Position numbers and translations under genes: made by a program | Shown here: piece after piece, positions 1 through 11,569 of the stretch | Layout of the letters: every line of letters begins with the position of its first letter | How positions within the stretch are numbered: position 1 is the stretch's first letter | From: Ceratopteris richardii | Lineage: Eukaryota > Streptophyta > Polypodiopsida > Polypodiales > Pteridaceae | Assembly: GCA_020310875.1 (NCBI GenBank) | Contig: CM035416.1 | Coordinates: 73,663,983-73,727,982 of the forward strand | Direction: 5' to 3' | Length of the DNA: 64,000 nt | Notes under the pieces: model-generated | Seen by the model: only the letters and a program-made list of their open reading frames with translations | What the model was told of the DNA's origin: nothing | The model's database searches: none

Positions 1-1075
1 CTACTACGCCTACTTTAGAGCAGCTTCATAAGGATGACAGAGATGCTCAGGAACATGCATTGATAGATTTTTGTGCCAAAGGTGCAATTCTCCTTGACAT
101 TTGCTCCAAAAAAATAGCAAAGGATGCTTGAGATACACTTACATCTTTATACTAGGCAACAAGTGAGTCTCGTGTTGCTTACCTCAAAAAGTAGTTGGAG
201 AGTGAGCATATGAATGAACAAAATTCTATGGATAGTTTTTCAGCAAAGATCAAAGATTTGAAGAAGATTTTGATTATGAAGTCTTGCTAGATAGTTCACT
301 TATGAAGATTGTTCTTAATGACCTTTCATATTCATATCAGAGTTTTGCTTCTACTCTTCAATTGACTATGGAAGACAATCCAAATATCTCTGTTTTGTTG
401 CATGATGATCAGTCTAGGTAGAACATGTCAATTATGTGTTTTGTAGATCAAGATTTCTTAACTAGTTAGAAGGGCAAAGGTAAATGGAGCTCATCTACTA
501 GTCAGTAGAAATATGCTAATTTTGCACAATTGAAGAAGGAAGAAAAAAAAAGTAGAAACAATTTTGCAAATATTTTAAGGCAAATGATCATGTCATAAAG
601 AGTTGTCTTAAAATAACTGCAAAAGAGGAAAAGAAGGAAGAGGCTGGACTGGTAGTTGCAAAGGCCTCTACACCTAAAATAGAGTCTAATAATCTTGTTT
701 AGAATGAAGAATGGGCATTTACCACTGTTTGCAGCTATGAACCATCTTCTCACGAGCAATGTATGTCTGCAGTAGAGCTAGATGTTTGGTAATTTGATAG
801 TGGGGCAACCAAAGAAATTACCTTGCAGTGCAATTCCTTCACTTCACTTGAGCCTACCCCTATAGGGAATATTGTCACATGTGCTAAAAATTTCTCTTAT
901 CTCATAATGGGGGTTGGTAAGATCATTCTGACAACTATTGATGGCAATTTTTCTACACATCTATCCCAATGTCTATCCAATCCTCAAGAACAAAGACAAA
1001 CTGACTCAACAACAAAACATACCACCAATATTTCACATGAGGATCAAAGCTAGAATAGAAGAAGCTACAAAGACA
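1..1075 (+). pseudogene. Ty1/copia gag-protease remnant (element B)
   Basis: Left-truncated copia gag running into protease. Reading from about base 22, a gag-like frame contains several TAG/TGA stops. It runs through a region rich in Lys/Glu and ends in a protease motif at about 798-815 (F-D-S-G-A-T-K), the aspartic protease signature. The sequence then reads on through a typical copia post-protease stretch ([13 protein letters not shown]). It is the same family as the minus-strand copia at 61280-63496, sharing the NMSIMC gag block and the FTSLEP(T/A)P(I)GN protease block. It is non-functional: there are at least eight stops, and the coding sequence stops at the microsatellite. Confidence 0.75.
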
Positions 1076-1083
1076 AAAACAAG

Positions 1084-1659
<576 letters not shown>

Positions 1660-2109
1660 ATCAACTATGATTTCAATTGTTTAATGTTTCAATCCAATGA
1701 TTAAGTTTTAGTGTTTTAATGTTTCTAGTGTTTTGAATGTTTTGTTGTTGAGTTTTTAATGGTTTGATGTTTTTTTGGTGTATTTACTATTTGAACGTTT
1801 CTAATGTTTTAAAAGTGACTTTTAATATTTATAACCTTTTGAAATTTTTGATGCTAATGGAGAAAGTGCAATGCATTTGACAATTGCAATGGATGATTGA
1901 AAAAAACATGTGCAATGGAGATGAGAATGATTAAAAATGCAATTGATAATTGTGAAATGCAACAAATAGTGTAAATAATGGCAATAAGAAATGAGATTAT
2001 TATGAGATATGGGGAGTAGTGGGCAAATCATGGTGCAATGCAGTGTAATGTGGGTGTAATCTTAATGTAACCTTGATGTACTCTTGTTGTAATCTTGATG
2101 TAGTCAAGG
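1660..2109. other. AT-rich non-coding stretch
   Basis: No supported gene. It contains short imperfect repeats of a TTTAATGTTT word (about 1680-1820) and, at about 2040-2110, a loose repeat of a GTAATCTTGATGTA word. It could be decayed LTR sequence, but no ends are visible. Confidence 0.5.
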
Positions 2110-3680
2110 ATTACACCAAGGCTTCTCAAAGTACATGTGGATCTGGATGAAGTGTGCTTCCAGGGAACATCCAAAGCGACTAAATATGTTTTCATACAAA
2201 ATATTTGTGATAGTATTGGTGGAGCAATCCCTCATAGAAGCCATCTTGGCCCATTCAGTGGTATAATCCTTTGCCACTAGGAGATACTTCTATCACTTAG
2301 AAAGGCCATGGGATATATGGGCCCAACAAAATCCATGATCCACCACTCAAAAGGTTGCCAATCAATGCCAACTACCAAATAAAATTTTCATTGCCTTGTG
2401 GGCTTTGGATCGCACCTCTAGCATGCATCACAATTTTCAGCCTAATAAGTAGCATCCCTAAATAAAGATGACTACCAAAGGCCACCATCTAGTATCTTGT
2501 GTGCCATAATGTGGCAAGTGAAATGTCCTCCTATGACTTTGTCAGGTTCTTTTAAGATGTCTTGCACTTTGCTTGGCATCAAGCCTTTTTGAAGGAATCG
2601 ATTCCGCCCAATTTTTATCTAAACTATTATCTGTGATAAGAAAATCTCTGCTTTTGAAGAGGAGTCTTCTTTTCTCTAGGGCGGTCAACTATGGTGGAAA
2701 TTGTCCATCATTGAGGAATTCATACATTTTGCTACACTATTATGGCACCGTCCTTATGCAAAAAAGTTTTTCATAAGGGGAATCATCTTTCAACTTGATC
2801 TCCCCTCCCTCCATTCTTGTAGTAGCCTTTGAGAGGTGATCTACCATGACATGAATTCGTCCAATGTGTATTACCAAATGAAAATTGAACTCTTGGATCT
2901 TTGTGACTAGTGATGTCCACGAATGAGATTCCCAATAGATAATGACTGAATTTCTTCAAAGTGAAAACAATAGCTAGTGCTTCCCTCTAGTGGTGCTATA
3001 GTTTTTTTTTGTTGATGCTAGTAATATGCTTGCATGATGTGTTCAAAACTTGGTTGACCCAATAATAATCCTATTGTCTATAAACATGCATCCAAATGGA
3101 CATGGAAGGTGTTTTCCTAGTCTAGAGAAACCAAAATGGGTGCACTAAAAAACCTTGCTTTCAACACATTGAAGGCATTGTCTCCTTCCTCTCCCGATTC
3201 TAAGGGTACTCATTTGTCAATCATATGAGATAGGGTCTTGGCAATGTTTGCATACATTTTGATGAACTAAAAGTGACACCATTTGTGTCCTAAGAATCTT
3301 TGTACCTCTTTGGGGGTCATTGGCCTTAGAATATGGATAATACCTAGGATCTTTTTTGGATCAGGAGCCATACCTTTTGTAGAGTCCACATACTCCATGA
3401 GTGTTCTTGGGTGATTTGCAAGTGGCATTTGTTTGGATTCAGCTTCAAGTTGGTCTCTCTGGATCTTGCAAATACTTGCTCCAACTGACCCAAATGTTCC
3501 TCAAAATTTTGTATAGGAGTAGAACACCTAGGCCTAGAAAAAGAAGAAAAACCATCCATAAATATCAAGAAAAATTTCATGAGAAATGGTCAAAATATTA
3601 GATAATACTATGCACTTGAAGATGGCAAGCACATTTCAAAGTCTAAAAGCCATTTTTATGCAAAAATAAGTTCCCTATGG
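2110..3680 (-). pseudogene. Ty3/gypsy pol fragment (RT, RNase H, integrase), decayed
   Basis: Read on the minus strand, the order from right to left is RT, RNase H, integrase. RT is recognisable at 3344-3580: a HLGQLEQVFARSRETNLKL block and an NPNKCH block, typical of gypsy RT just after the catalytic site. RNase H follows at about 2880-3010 (HHREALAIVFTLKKFSHYLLG-like). Integrase lies at 2110-2560: GGHF, then a zinc-finger-like CDAC(x)RC stretch, then MDFVGPI, the first catalytic Asp context. Many stops and frameshifts are present. Its relation to the other gypsy copies was not resolved. Confidence 0.7.
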
Positions 3681-4409
3681 AGTCATTAAAGCAGCTTTGG
3701 AATGGTCTTTGGGATGATTAGCAATCTCATTATACTCGCAAAACCCATTCTCCACTTGATATGTTCTAAGATCTTCATCAAGTGATGGCCTGAAAGCTAT
3801 GGAATGACTTGAAGCTCCCAACTATCCTCTCAAAGTATCATCTTCAAGCAGCTCCCCCCCCCCAAAGTATCAAGCTATCTGATACTCAAGGAGAGAAAGT
3901 AATTCCTTCAATTCCAAGAGTGATGCTTATCAAGATAACTGATGCTTTGAAGCTATCCAATACTCCTCACACAAGTTGCATATGATACCCATGATGACAG
4001 AGGAACAAAAAAAAAAACAAAAACAAAGAGAAAGAAAGTAAAAGAGAAACTAGTGCTACCTACAAAGTCAAACAAAAAATCACTTGTACCTACACTAACT
4101 AAACATGATCACCAAATTCTGCCTCTAGAGGTAAGAGCAATGTTTATGTGTCTCTTTGGTTGAAGAGAGGTGTTAACGTTAGTGTCCATGTGAAATGCTA
4201 AATGGCTTCCATAAACTTTTGTATATGTTCTTTAATAAAACATATAGTGACCTAGTCAGCCACATATTGTAAGTTTGATCGCATTTGTCACACTAAGAAA
4301 TCTGTGTTTGTACTCCCTATGTATTGTGTGTCTCGTGTATTTTGCATGCCTTGTTTGGAGTACTATTTGTGACATTCAGAGCTTAGTTTTCTATTGTGAG
4401 AGTATCATT
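3681..4409. other. Non-coding stretch between gypsy fragment and copia LTR
   Basis: No coding similarity seen. It contains a run of ten C at about 3846-3855 (a purine tract on the minus strand) and a loose repeat of AAGTATCA/GATACT words at 3830-3960. At 4215-4230 there is an AATAAAA signal. It may be a decayed LTR, but I could not define its ends. Confidence 0.4.
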
Positions 4410-4800
4410 TGCCACGAAAAAAGAGAGAAGGAAGAGAGCTCACACACACAATCTCACAATCAAGGAGAAGCACACACATAGATTGAGGCAAGGAAGAATG
4501 ATCTTCTTCTTCTTCTTCTTCTTCTTCTTCTACTACATAAAAGGAATGTACAAGAATGACCTAAAAACAAGAATACATCAAGTGAAATATATAAAGAATA
4601 GTACATAAGGAAAAACCTAATGTCCATGCATGAGTGAGCTGGAAAGAAATAAATGTGCCGTCACTCTCGATAGATAAATCTAGTACATATCAATGAAGTA
4701 TCCCTGACATATACCGGCATGATCACTATACATGTGAGAGAAATGAAAAATTGATACATGTCATCTTAGATCATCACATGTTGAGATTGATATCTCAACA
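4410..4800 (-). repeat. 3' LTR of copia element G
   Basis: On the minus strand this LTR starts TGTTGAGATATC directly after a polypurine tract at 4801-4811 (plus strand CTCCCCCTC). It is 391 bases long and closely similar to the LTR at 31854-32228, which has a primer-binding site beside it. Together these two copies fix both LTR ends. It contains a TTC microsatellite. Confidence 0.85.
4501..4532. repeat. (TTC)n microsatellite in LTR
   Basis: Ten TTC units inside the copia G LTR. The same position in the related LTR at 31854-32228 has only four units (about 31949), so the array length differs between copies. Confidence 0.9.
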
Positions 4801-4811
4801 CTCCCCCTCAA

Positions 4812-6410
4812 GCTCAATGTCATATCCTCTAATCCAAGCATCTTTCGAAACTTCTTCAGCTTCTCTGCTCCAAGTGCTTTAGTGAAAATATCAGCAACCT
4901 ACTCATTTGTTCTCACATAAAAACAAGATCAATATCACCTACTAATACCTTCTCTCTAATGAAGTGATAATGTACCTTGATATGCTTTGTTCTAGCATGA
5001 AAAACAGGGTTTTGTGCTACCTGTATGCTGCTAAGATTATCACAATAGATGGTGATAGGCTTTTCACTTCCATACCTAAATAAAGTAGCATCTCCAGCCA
5101 TGATGCCTCACATGCTGCCATTGCAGCACCTCTATACTCAGCCTCTGTACTCAACAAAGCAATAATGGGTTGCTTCTTGTTGCTCCATGTAGTAGCTGCA
5201 CTCCCAAGTGAGAATAGAAAACCACTAGTAGATCTTCTATCTGGAATGCCACTAGCCGAATCTGCATCGGTGTATTCGTGAACCTATAAATCTACACCAG
5301 CTTCATAAAAAAATGCATAATCCAAAGTAGCACTCACATAATGTAGAGTGCACCTCAGAGCATCTAAATGCGGCTTCTTGGGAACCTGCATAAATTGACT
5401 TTGAAGTCCAACAGTGTAGCTAAGATCAAGCATCATAATTGTAAGGTATATCAAACTTCCCACAATTTTGCATTTTCCAATGCTTCACCTCATGTGTATC
5501 TAACTTCAAATTCTGATCCAATGGCATAGAAATTGGATTAAAATCAGCCATACCATACTTTTGCAGCATATTCAAGGCACATTGCCTTTGCAACATCCAG
5601 ATACCTGTTTCTGTATGTATAAACTCAATGCCCAAGAAATAGCATAGCACACCAAGGTCTTTCATGTCAAATTCCTGCATAAGAAGTTACTTTACCTCTT
5701 TAATGCTTTCTTCATTATCACCACCTACAATCAAGTCATCAACATAAATAGCCACAATTGTGATGCCATCATCACCCTTCCTTGGATATAGTGAATGATC
5801 TGCATCACACATAGAAAATCCAATGGTGGTTAAATAATCAACAATCCTTGCATGCCATGCACGAGGAGCTTGCTAAAGCCCATACAAAACCTTTTGCAAC
5901 CTGCAAACATATTCTGGATGCTTTGAATCTTCATATCCTTGTGGCTGGTCCATGTATACTTCTTCCTGTAACTCACCATGTAGGAAAGCATTCTTCACAT
6001 CCATCTGATGCAAAGTCCATCCTTTTGCTGTAGCTAATGCAACAAGTGTTCTAATAGTAGACATTTTAGCTAACAAGGTTGAATGTTTCCTCATAATCAA
6101 TGCCATATGTCTGTGCATATCCTTTTGCTACCAATCATGCTTTGTACCTGCTTATGCTACCATCAGCATTGTGCTTTACTTTGTAAACCCACTTGAAGCC
6201 TATGGGTTTCTTTCCTTGGGGCAATGGAACGAGCTTCCATGTATCATTTCCATAAAGTGTAGCCATCTCCTCATCCATAGCTTTTTCCCAATCTGCATTT
6301 CCGATTGCATCTTCAAAACAAGAGGGTTCAACATCTTGTATTACCTTTGTCATGTAGGCACAATGATGAGCCATGTAACTATCATATGTCAATCATTGCA
6401 TTGAATTCCA
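4812..6410 (-). pseudogene. Copia element G reverse transcriptase and RNase H
   Basis: Minus-strand pol C-terminal half. RT starts with the conserved WEKAMDEEMATL block and KLVPLPQGKKPIGFKWVYK at about 6200-6330, then [10 protein letters not shown] at about 5990-6010. The catalytic YVDD is intact near 5740 (VAIYVDDLIVGGD). RNase H ends at 4913-5101 with the YCDNLSS block and ARTKHIKVHYHFIREKV, the usual copia tail. Stops interrupt SRYKA/LVAKG and YGL/QAPRAW. The polypurine tract and 3' LTR follow at 4800-4811. Confidence 0.9.
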
Positions 6411-7725
6411 CATCCTTCCAGATCTTCTTGGTCCTGGGTCACTTCTCCTTGTATCATCTGCATGTGCCTTTCTTACTCCTAGAGTCTTCACAGAGGGCAA
6501 TCCAAGTTCCTCATCAAGACTCTTTTCTGAACCGATTGAATCTTCATCAACGTCTTCAAAACCTGCACATGTTTTTCCTACCAGAAGAAAGCTTTTCTTT
6601 ACCTTGCTTGGATGTATTTGAGCAATTTGCTAGTTTTTCCTACCAGAAGAAAGCTTTTCTTTACCTTGCTTGGATGTATTTGAGCAATTTGCTAGACTGA
6701 AATTTCCATGCAATCTTCCAATCCATGGATTTGAGGTGGAACTATTTCTTGGTGATGCATCTAGTCGACTCAAAACTTGAGATTCGGCACTCGATTTTTG
6801 AGCATTTTCTTTGTCATTTGATTCAAGATTAAGCCCATCTCTGGCATCTGCATAGAAGCTTGACATTTCATCAAATACCACATCTCTGCTCACCTTCACT
6901 TGTCATGTGAGTGGGTTATACATTTATATCCCTTTTGTTCAAGGGAGTACCCAATGAAGATACATTTTTCTGCTTTTGGATCAAGCTTCGTCCTCAATTC
7001 ATCTGGAACATGTACATATGCAATACAACCAAATACTTTCATATGTGATAAGTTTGGCTTTACCTGTAAACTTCTCTTCAAGTGTAACTTGATGTACAAT
7101 AGTAGTTGGAGTTCTGTTCATGAGATATATATATAGCAATATGCACAACTTCTACCCAATAACAATGAGGCATATTCTTCTCAACCATCAAGGCTCTTGC
7201 TATTTCTGCAATATGTCTGTTGTGGTGTATACCTGCATGAAAATTGATGTCGAATTCCATGACTTTTAAGAAATTTGTTGAACTCATTTGACGTGTATTC
7301 ACCTCCTCCATCAGATCTTAATGTCTGAATATATTTCCCTGTTTGCTTTTCCACCATAACTTTAAAATTTTGGAAGTGAGTGAATATCTCACTCTTCTCT
7401 TTCATGAAATATACCCACACTTTCTGTGTATGGCCATCAATGAAAGTAACATAAAACCTGCAATCGCCCATAGATGTGGTCTTAGCAGGACCCCAAACAT
7501 CTATATACACTATTTCTAACACATTCTCACTAACATGCTTGCTATGCAAAAATGATGATCTTGACTTTTTACCAAATTGACATGTTGCACATACCTTTTG
7601 CATCTCTGCAACCTTGAGATTTGAGTCCATCTCCAATCTCCTTTGACTGCATCAGTTTCAACCTTTGAAAGTTTGCATGTCCAATTCATTTGTGCCAGAT
7701 CTCTATATCAGCAATAACTCCTGCA
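6411..7725 (-). pseudogene. Copia element G integrase
   Basis: Minus-strand integrase. The zinc-finger end is CATCQFGKKSR (about 7570). The core has VYIDVWGPAKT with the first Asp, FIDGHTQKVWVYF, and LRSDGGGEYTSNEF with the second Asp (about 7290-7330). A frameshift near 7200 moves the reading frame before the catalytic Glu region (VEKNMPHCYWVE). The C-terminal part continues at 6896-7099 (MKVFGCIAYVHVP, IFIGYSLEQKGYKC) and 6630-6899 (VSRDVVFDE). A 62-base tandem duplication lies in the linker. It is not functional. Confidence 0.88.
6571..6694. repeat. 62-base tandem duplication in copia G
   Basis: The 62-base unit at 6571-6632 is repeated exactly at 6633-6694. It lies in the integrase-RT linker and, since 62 is not a multiple of three, it also shifts the frame. 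The perfect identity suggests a recent replication slip or template switch. Confidence 0.95.
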
Positions 7726-8545
7726 CCTTTTGCAAACATGGCTGCATTCATTTAAGGAATTTTCACATTTAAGGTGAACATCTACCCACTTTGTTTCCTT
7801 CCGCAATCAATCTTCCATCCTGTTTGTACTCTTCTACATATAACCCATCAGCATTGAACCTGACTTGTAATCCTTGATCAACCATTTATCCAACAGAAAC
7901 CAGATTCTTTGTTATATTTGGAACATGCAGCACATCAACAATATGTTTTACCTTTCCCTCCTCCATAAATAGTGCTATGTTTGCTGTATGCTCGATATAG
8001 GAACTGGCAATTTTTGCAAAGTACTAAACCATTCTGCATGATTGGTCATGTGATTTGAAGCACCTAAATCAACGTACCAGAAATTATCATTTGATTTTGA
8101 AACACTAGTAGACATCCTATTCACCATGTGATGTTGAACCATGAACAACTTCTCAGAATCATCTGCACTTGTGGATGCATAGTTGTTTTACTGCCTTTTG
8201 TTATTTTTATTCTTCAACCTGCAATCATGTTCAAAGTGTCTAGGTTTACCACAATTCCAACATCCTTTACTGTCATTACCTGAATCATTTCTTTGGAATT
8301 TTTTGCAGCCTCTTTGGCTCCCCCTGCCTTGAAACTATCCTCTTCTTCCTGCATGATTATGTTGTTGACCTTGGTCTTGGTTATTGTGTCCTCTTCTGCT
8401 TCTGAAGCCTCTACCTCTACCTCTTCCTTTTCTAGAGTAGAATACATGCTCAAAACTGGGGTTTTCTTGTTGTACTCCCATCACCGTGACTGATTGTTAG
8501 CTTGTCTTTCTTGTTGATGGATGTCCTTGCTAATGGTTCCCTGAT
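7726..8545 (-). pseudogene. Copia element G gag end and protease
   Basis: Minus strand. The gag C-terminal part is rich in Arg/Gly/Gln, with a zinc knuckle C-W-N-C-G-K-P-R-H-F-E-H-D-C at about 8230-8275. The protease follows at about 8060-8090 with VDLGASNHM, where the active-site Ser of the usual D-S-G has become Leu (TCA to TTA would explain it), so the protease is dead. The gag N-terminal two thirds are missing: the recognisable sequence stops at about 8545. Confidence 0.82.
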
Positions 8546-9689
8546 GAGAATAAAACAAGAAAAAAGGTGTTAGCATCAATAAAAACATATGTCAGATTTG
8601 TCGCATGTGCTTGGGATTCTCGATTGTGTCTATGCACGGCCTTGTAAGGTGGCCCTATATTAATGCATACTATGGAAATGCATGGCCAGAATGGTGCAAA
8701 AGACAAGGTTATGCCAAAGGCACATGGTTGTTTCATGTCGAGGCTCTCAATGTTGCTGGTGGATTTTGATGTAGTCTTTGTTGGAGGTACCTAGTGGATC
8801 TTTGAAATGATGTGATAAGTTGATGGTTAAATGACAATTGACCATTCCTCCCTTTAAGGATCCATTTGAGAATAGTGTTTGGCTGCGTAGAGATCAACTT
8901 TGGCTTCTTCATCTATGGATGGTTGCTTGAATTTTTTATCCCTCGTGGTTGGTTTTTTGGTTTTGTGGGTGCTATTGGTGCTTTGGGCTTCCAAAACCAT
9001 GTCCTTGATGGTTGTCTTTTTATTACCGACGAGGAGATGAATTTATCTTCTTTTGGTCTCTGCCCTTGGTTTCAACTCTTGCTTCACCATGTTTTTTTTG
9101 CTGAGATTTTTCTCGTGAGGGACATCATATGGTTTTGTGCATGTAAGAGTGCCTTGGGTACCCACATTTGTAATCGCCCTTGTTGAGCTGCAACTAATTT
9201 CTTTGGCACCCAAATTTGTACATTATTATGGTCGGCCTTCATCGATTGCTTTGGTACCCAAATTTGTCGGAGACCTTGGGATTGAGCTTGTCCTCATTTC
9301 TTGGTGCTTCTTTTAGCATGGTTAGCTTGCTTCGATGGGAATGGTTGTGGCAAAGCTGGTGGTTGCTCTGCTTTTCGTACCCAAATCTGCTTCCTACCCT
9401 GAGCTTCTTTCTTCTTGCACTTGGTTTGTCTATTCGATGTAGCCATGTGCATGTACTGTTTTACTTGCCTCTTTGGTTGAATTGTTGTGGTTGCAGTAGT
9501 CTTTGAAAAAGAAGAGGGGTTCTCTCTCCTTTGAGACCGTTCTCTCAAGATTGAGTCCTTCTGGAATATAGAGCCTTTGACACATACAATATCCTTTTTG
9601 CTAAGATTACTCCTAGAAGAACTAAGAGAATGTGGGACATTTGGATTTGTGAGCATGCAATTTTCTAATTCTAATGTAATGCATTGTTC
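8546..9689 (-). pseudogene. Unassigned minus-strand coding remnant with IWVPK repeats
   Basis: No family recognised with confidence. The minus strand reads as a low-complexity Gln/Lys/Pro-rich protein continuing from the protease-like domain at 9690-10034. A short motif, (Q)I/M-W-V-P/R-K, recurs four times, at about 9148, 9194, 9244 and 9367. WVPK-type motifs occur in some plant retrotransposon gag-pol linkers, so this may be retroelement linker sequence. Only a few stops interrupt 9294-9656. Sequence left of about 8866 has no clear coding signal. Confidence 0.4.
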
Positions 9690-10034
9690 CTATGCCCAAA
9701 CTTGAAGGATTTGACTTCTTAGGTTCAAGTTGACTACATGGTCGTAAATCCAATCTTGACCCAAGACAAGTGGCTCTGTAAGGTCCTCATCGTGACATAC
9801 TCGCATTTTGACTTTCATTGGAACATCTTGAAGGTAGATGGGAAGTTCCACCTCGCCCAAATGAGGGGTTTCCACGCCTCCCAAACCTATGAGATAGGCT
9901 TCTATAGGCTTTATGTTCAATTGCAGGTCTTGGTAGTATGATAGTCTAACTGCACTAGTTGCTGCACCTGAGTCAATTAATGCTCTCATGGTCCTTACAT
10001 TCTTCTCTTGTCCTATTGCTATGGTCACAAAGGG
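9690..10034 (-). pseudogene. Retropepsin-like aspartic protease domain, split by solo LTR
   Basis: Minus-strand frame with ALIDSGAATSAVRLSYYQDL, the D-S-G-A catalytic motif of a retroviral-type aspartic protease. It is followed by a Leu-Gly-Gly flap-like segment and LVLGQDWIYDH, the hydrophobic-Gly motif near the C-terminus. The domain is about 112 residues, the right size for one protomer. Removing the solo LTR at 10040-11501 joins it in frame to 11502-11560 (GIIVRRPFVTIAIG). It lies downstream of the integrase of gypsy element H, whereas gypsy proteases normally lie upstream of RT. It may belong to another element. Confidence 0.65.
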
Positions 10035-10039
10035 ACGTC
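10035..10039. repeat. Target site duplication ACGTC (left copy)
   Basis: Five bases ACGTC immediately left of the solo LTR. The same five bases follow its other end at 11502-11506. Confidence 0.9.
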
Positions 10040-11501
10040 TGTTGGAAGTGACATAGGCCCTTCGCTCATGTCACAGGTCCATGGTTCCATAGATCCAGCA
10101 TATACAACATTAATTCCAACAATCTTCAATATTGACAAAACATGAACATATCACAACTTAATCATACAAATGGTGAGACAAAGATAGAGAAAGAATAGAC
10201 GACATGTGTAAGGTGTTACGTAAGCCATCGCTTACTCATAGTATCATATATACCAATGTTCAATGTTCAATGTGGGAGCAAAACTCTCAACCACTCTATG
10301 TGATGAGAAATAGATGAATGAGTGAATGTACAATGTAACAAACATATTCAGATGTATGGGCAGAAATCTGAATATACATGAGATGTGTGACCTTATAGGC
10401 TATAGAAGAGTGAATATGAGTGACTGAAAGAGGAAGGATCAGTGTGAAACTGATAATCAACAAACCCTCATCTAAACTTAGGCTATGGAAGACCCTAAGT
10501 CAGATACGTGTGTGAAAAGATCACATACTTAAAAAGTAGCAAAGAATGCTAATAAGTTTGCTGCCAGAAATCCTCAAACTCATGTGAGCACACCTTCTCA
10601 AACACCTCATCCAAATATGCATAAAACATATATGTACTGATTCTCTTGTACCTATGCCGAATAGGAATCCTCCTGATATGGATGCTACTGCCTCCATAAA
10701 ATTAAGTAGTACCTGTGTGCATAAAGAGAATATGTACCTGAATACTTAACATAAGATGTAAATCTTATGTTAACCACCATCCAATGTCTTTGAAGTAGCC
10801 CGACATCTTCTTGTAGAAGACAATCTTCAACCTGATATCTTCTTGTAGAAGACAATCTTCAAATACACAATGTAGATGGCCGATCCTCACCATTAAGCTG
10901 CTAATGACCAAGTCTTCTTGCCATGAACAAAAGATAACCTCCTCTCCATGAGCTAGAGTGTGAGCACACCTTTCATCTTCTCCAAGAAGAATCATTAAGA
11001 AGAACTCCATAGCTTCTCCTCAACATGCTTCAAGTTAGCACCATGGCTGCCCCATGTGCTAGACGAAACACCACCTCTACTGAGGTCCAAGCTCCAAGCT
11101 TGTGTTGAATACTAGGTGAAGGATGAATAGAAGGGAGCCCAAGCTTGTGTTTTTATAGTATTCTTTGTCCATGAAAAGCTATACCAAAAGCATAACAAAG
11201 CCACGATCGCTCTCTCCAATAAAGCAAAAATACGATCGTAATTCGTAAGAAAGAAAATCGCGTTCATCCGTCGTCATCGTTGTGTAAAGTTGTTCGTTTT
11301 GCTTTATTGATTTGAAAAGCATGATATCAAAAGGATTTTATATATCCGCGTGTCAGGCGACGGGATTTGATCCCGAGTGGCTGGGAGGGAAGAGAAAACC
11401 ACACAACCATCCCGATTTACTTGTATAAGACATTATAACAACTACTACTCATTCTGTAAACTCTGGACAAAAGTGGACCAATGAGACATTGTTTCCCAAC
11501 A
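10040..11501 (-). mobile_element. Solo LTR with target duplication
   Basis: A 1,462-base block that starts TGTTGGAAG and ends TTCCCAACA, with near-perfect inverted ends, flanked by ACGTC direct repeats. No internal coding domain is present, so this is a solo LTR left by recombination between two LTRs. A TATATAAAA box on the minus strand at about 11335 suggests minus orientation. It contains a perfect 5-base stem with a B-box-like loop (11361-11375) and a tandem copy of a 24-base ATCTTCTTGTAGAAGACAAT word (about 10806-10860). It interrupts a protease-like coding frame. Confidence 0.85.
11361..11375 (-). other. T-arm/B-box-like hairpin in the solo LTR
   Basis: On the minus strand CGGGATCAAATCCCG forms a perfect stem and contains GGATCAAATCC, close to the pol III B-box consensus GGTTCRANNCC. 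It lies about 30 bases upstream of the TATA box. A similar motif sits beside the 3' LTRs of elements I and J. It may be a chance palindrome or a tRNA-derived piece. Confidence 0.4.
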
Positions 11502-11569
11502 ACGTCGAACAATTATTCCAAAAGAAATTGCACTAGATGTTTGACACATGGCCATGTGGTATCTTGGGA

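Noticed and set aside
3846..3855. C run as a minus-strand polypurine tract of another LTR element
   Set aside because: No TG...CA ends or matching second LTR could be located next to it.
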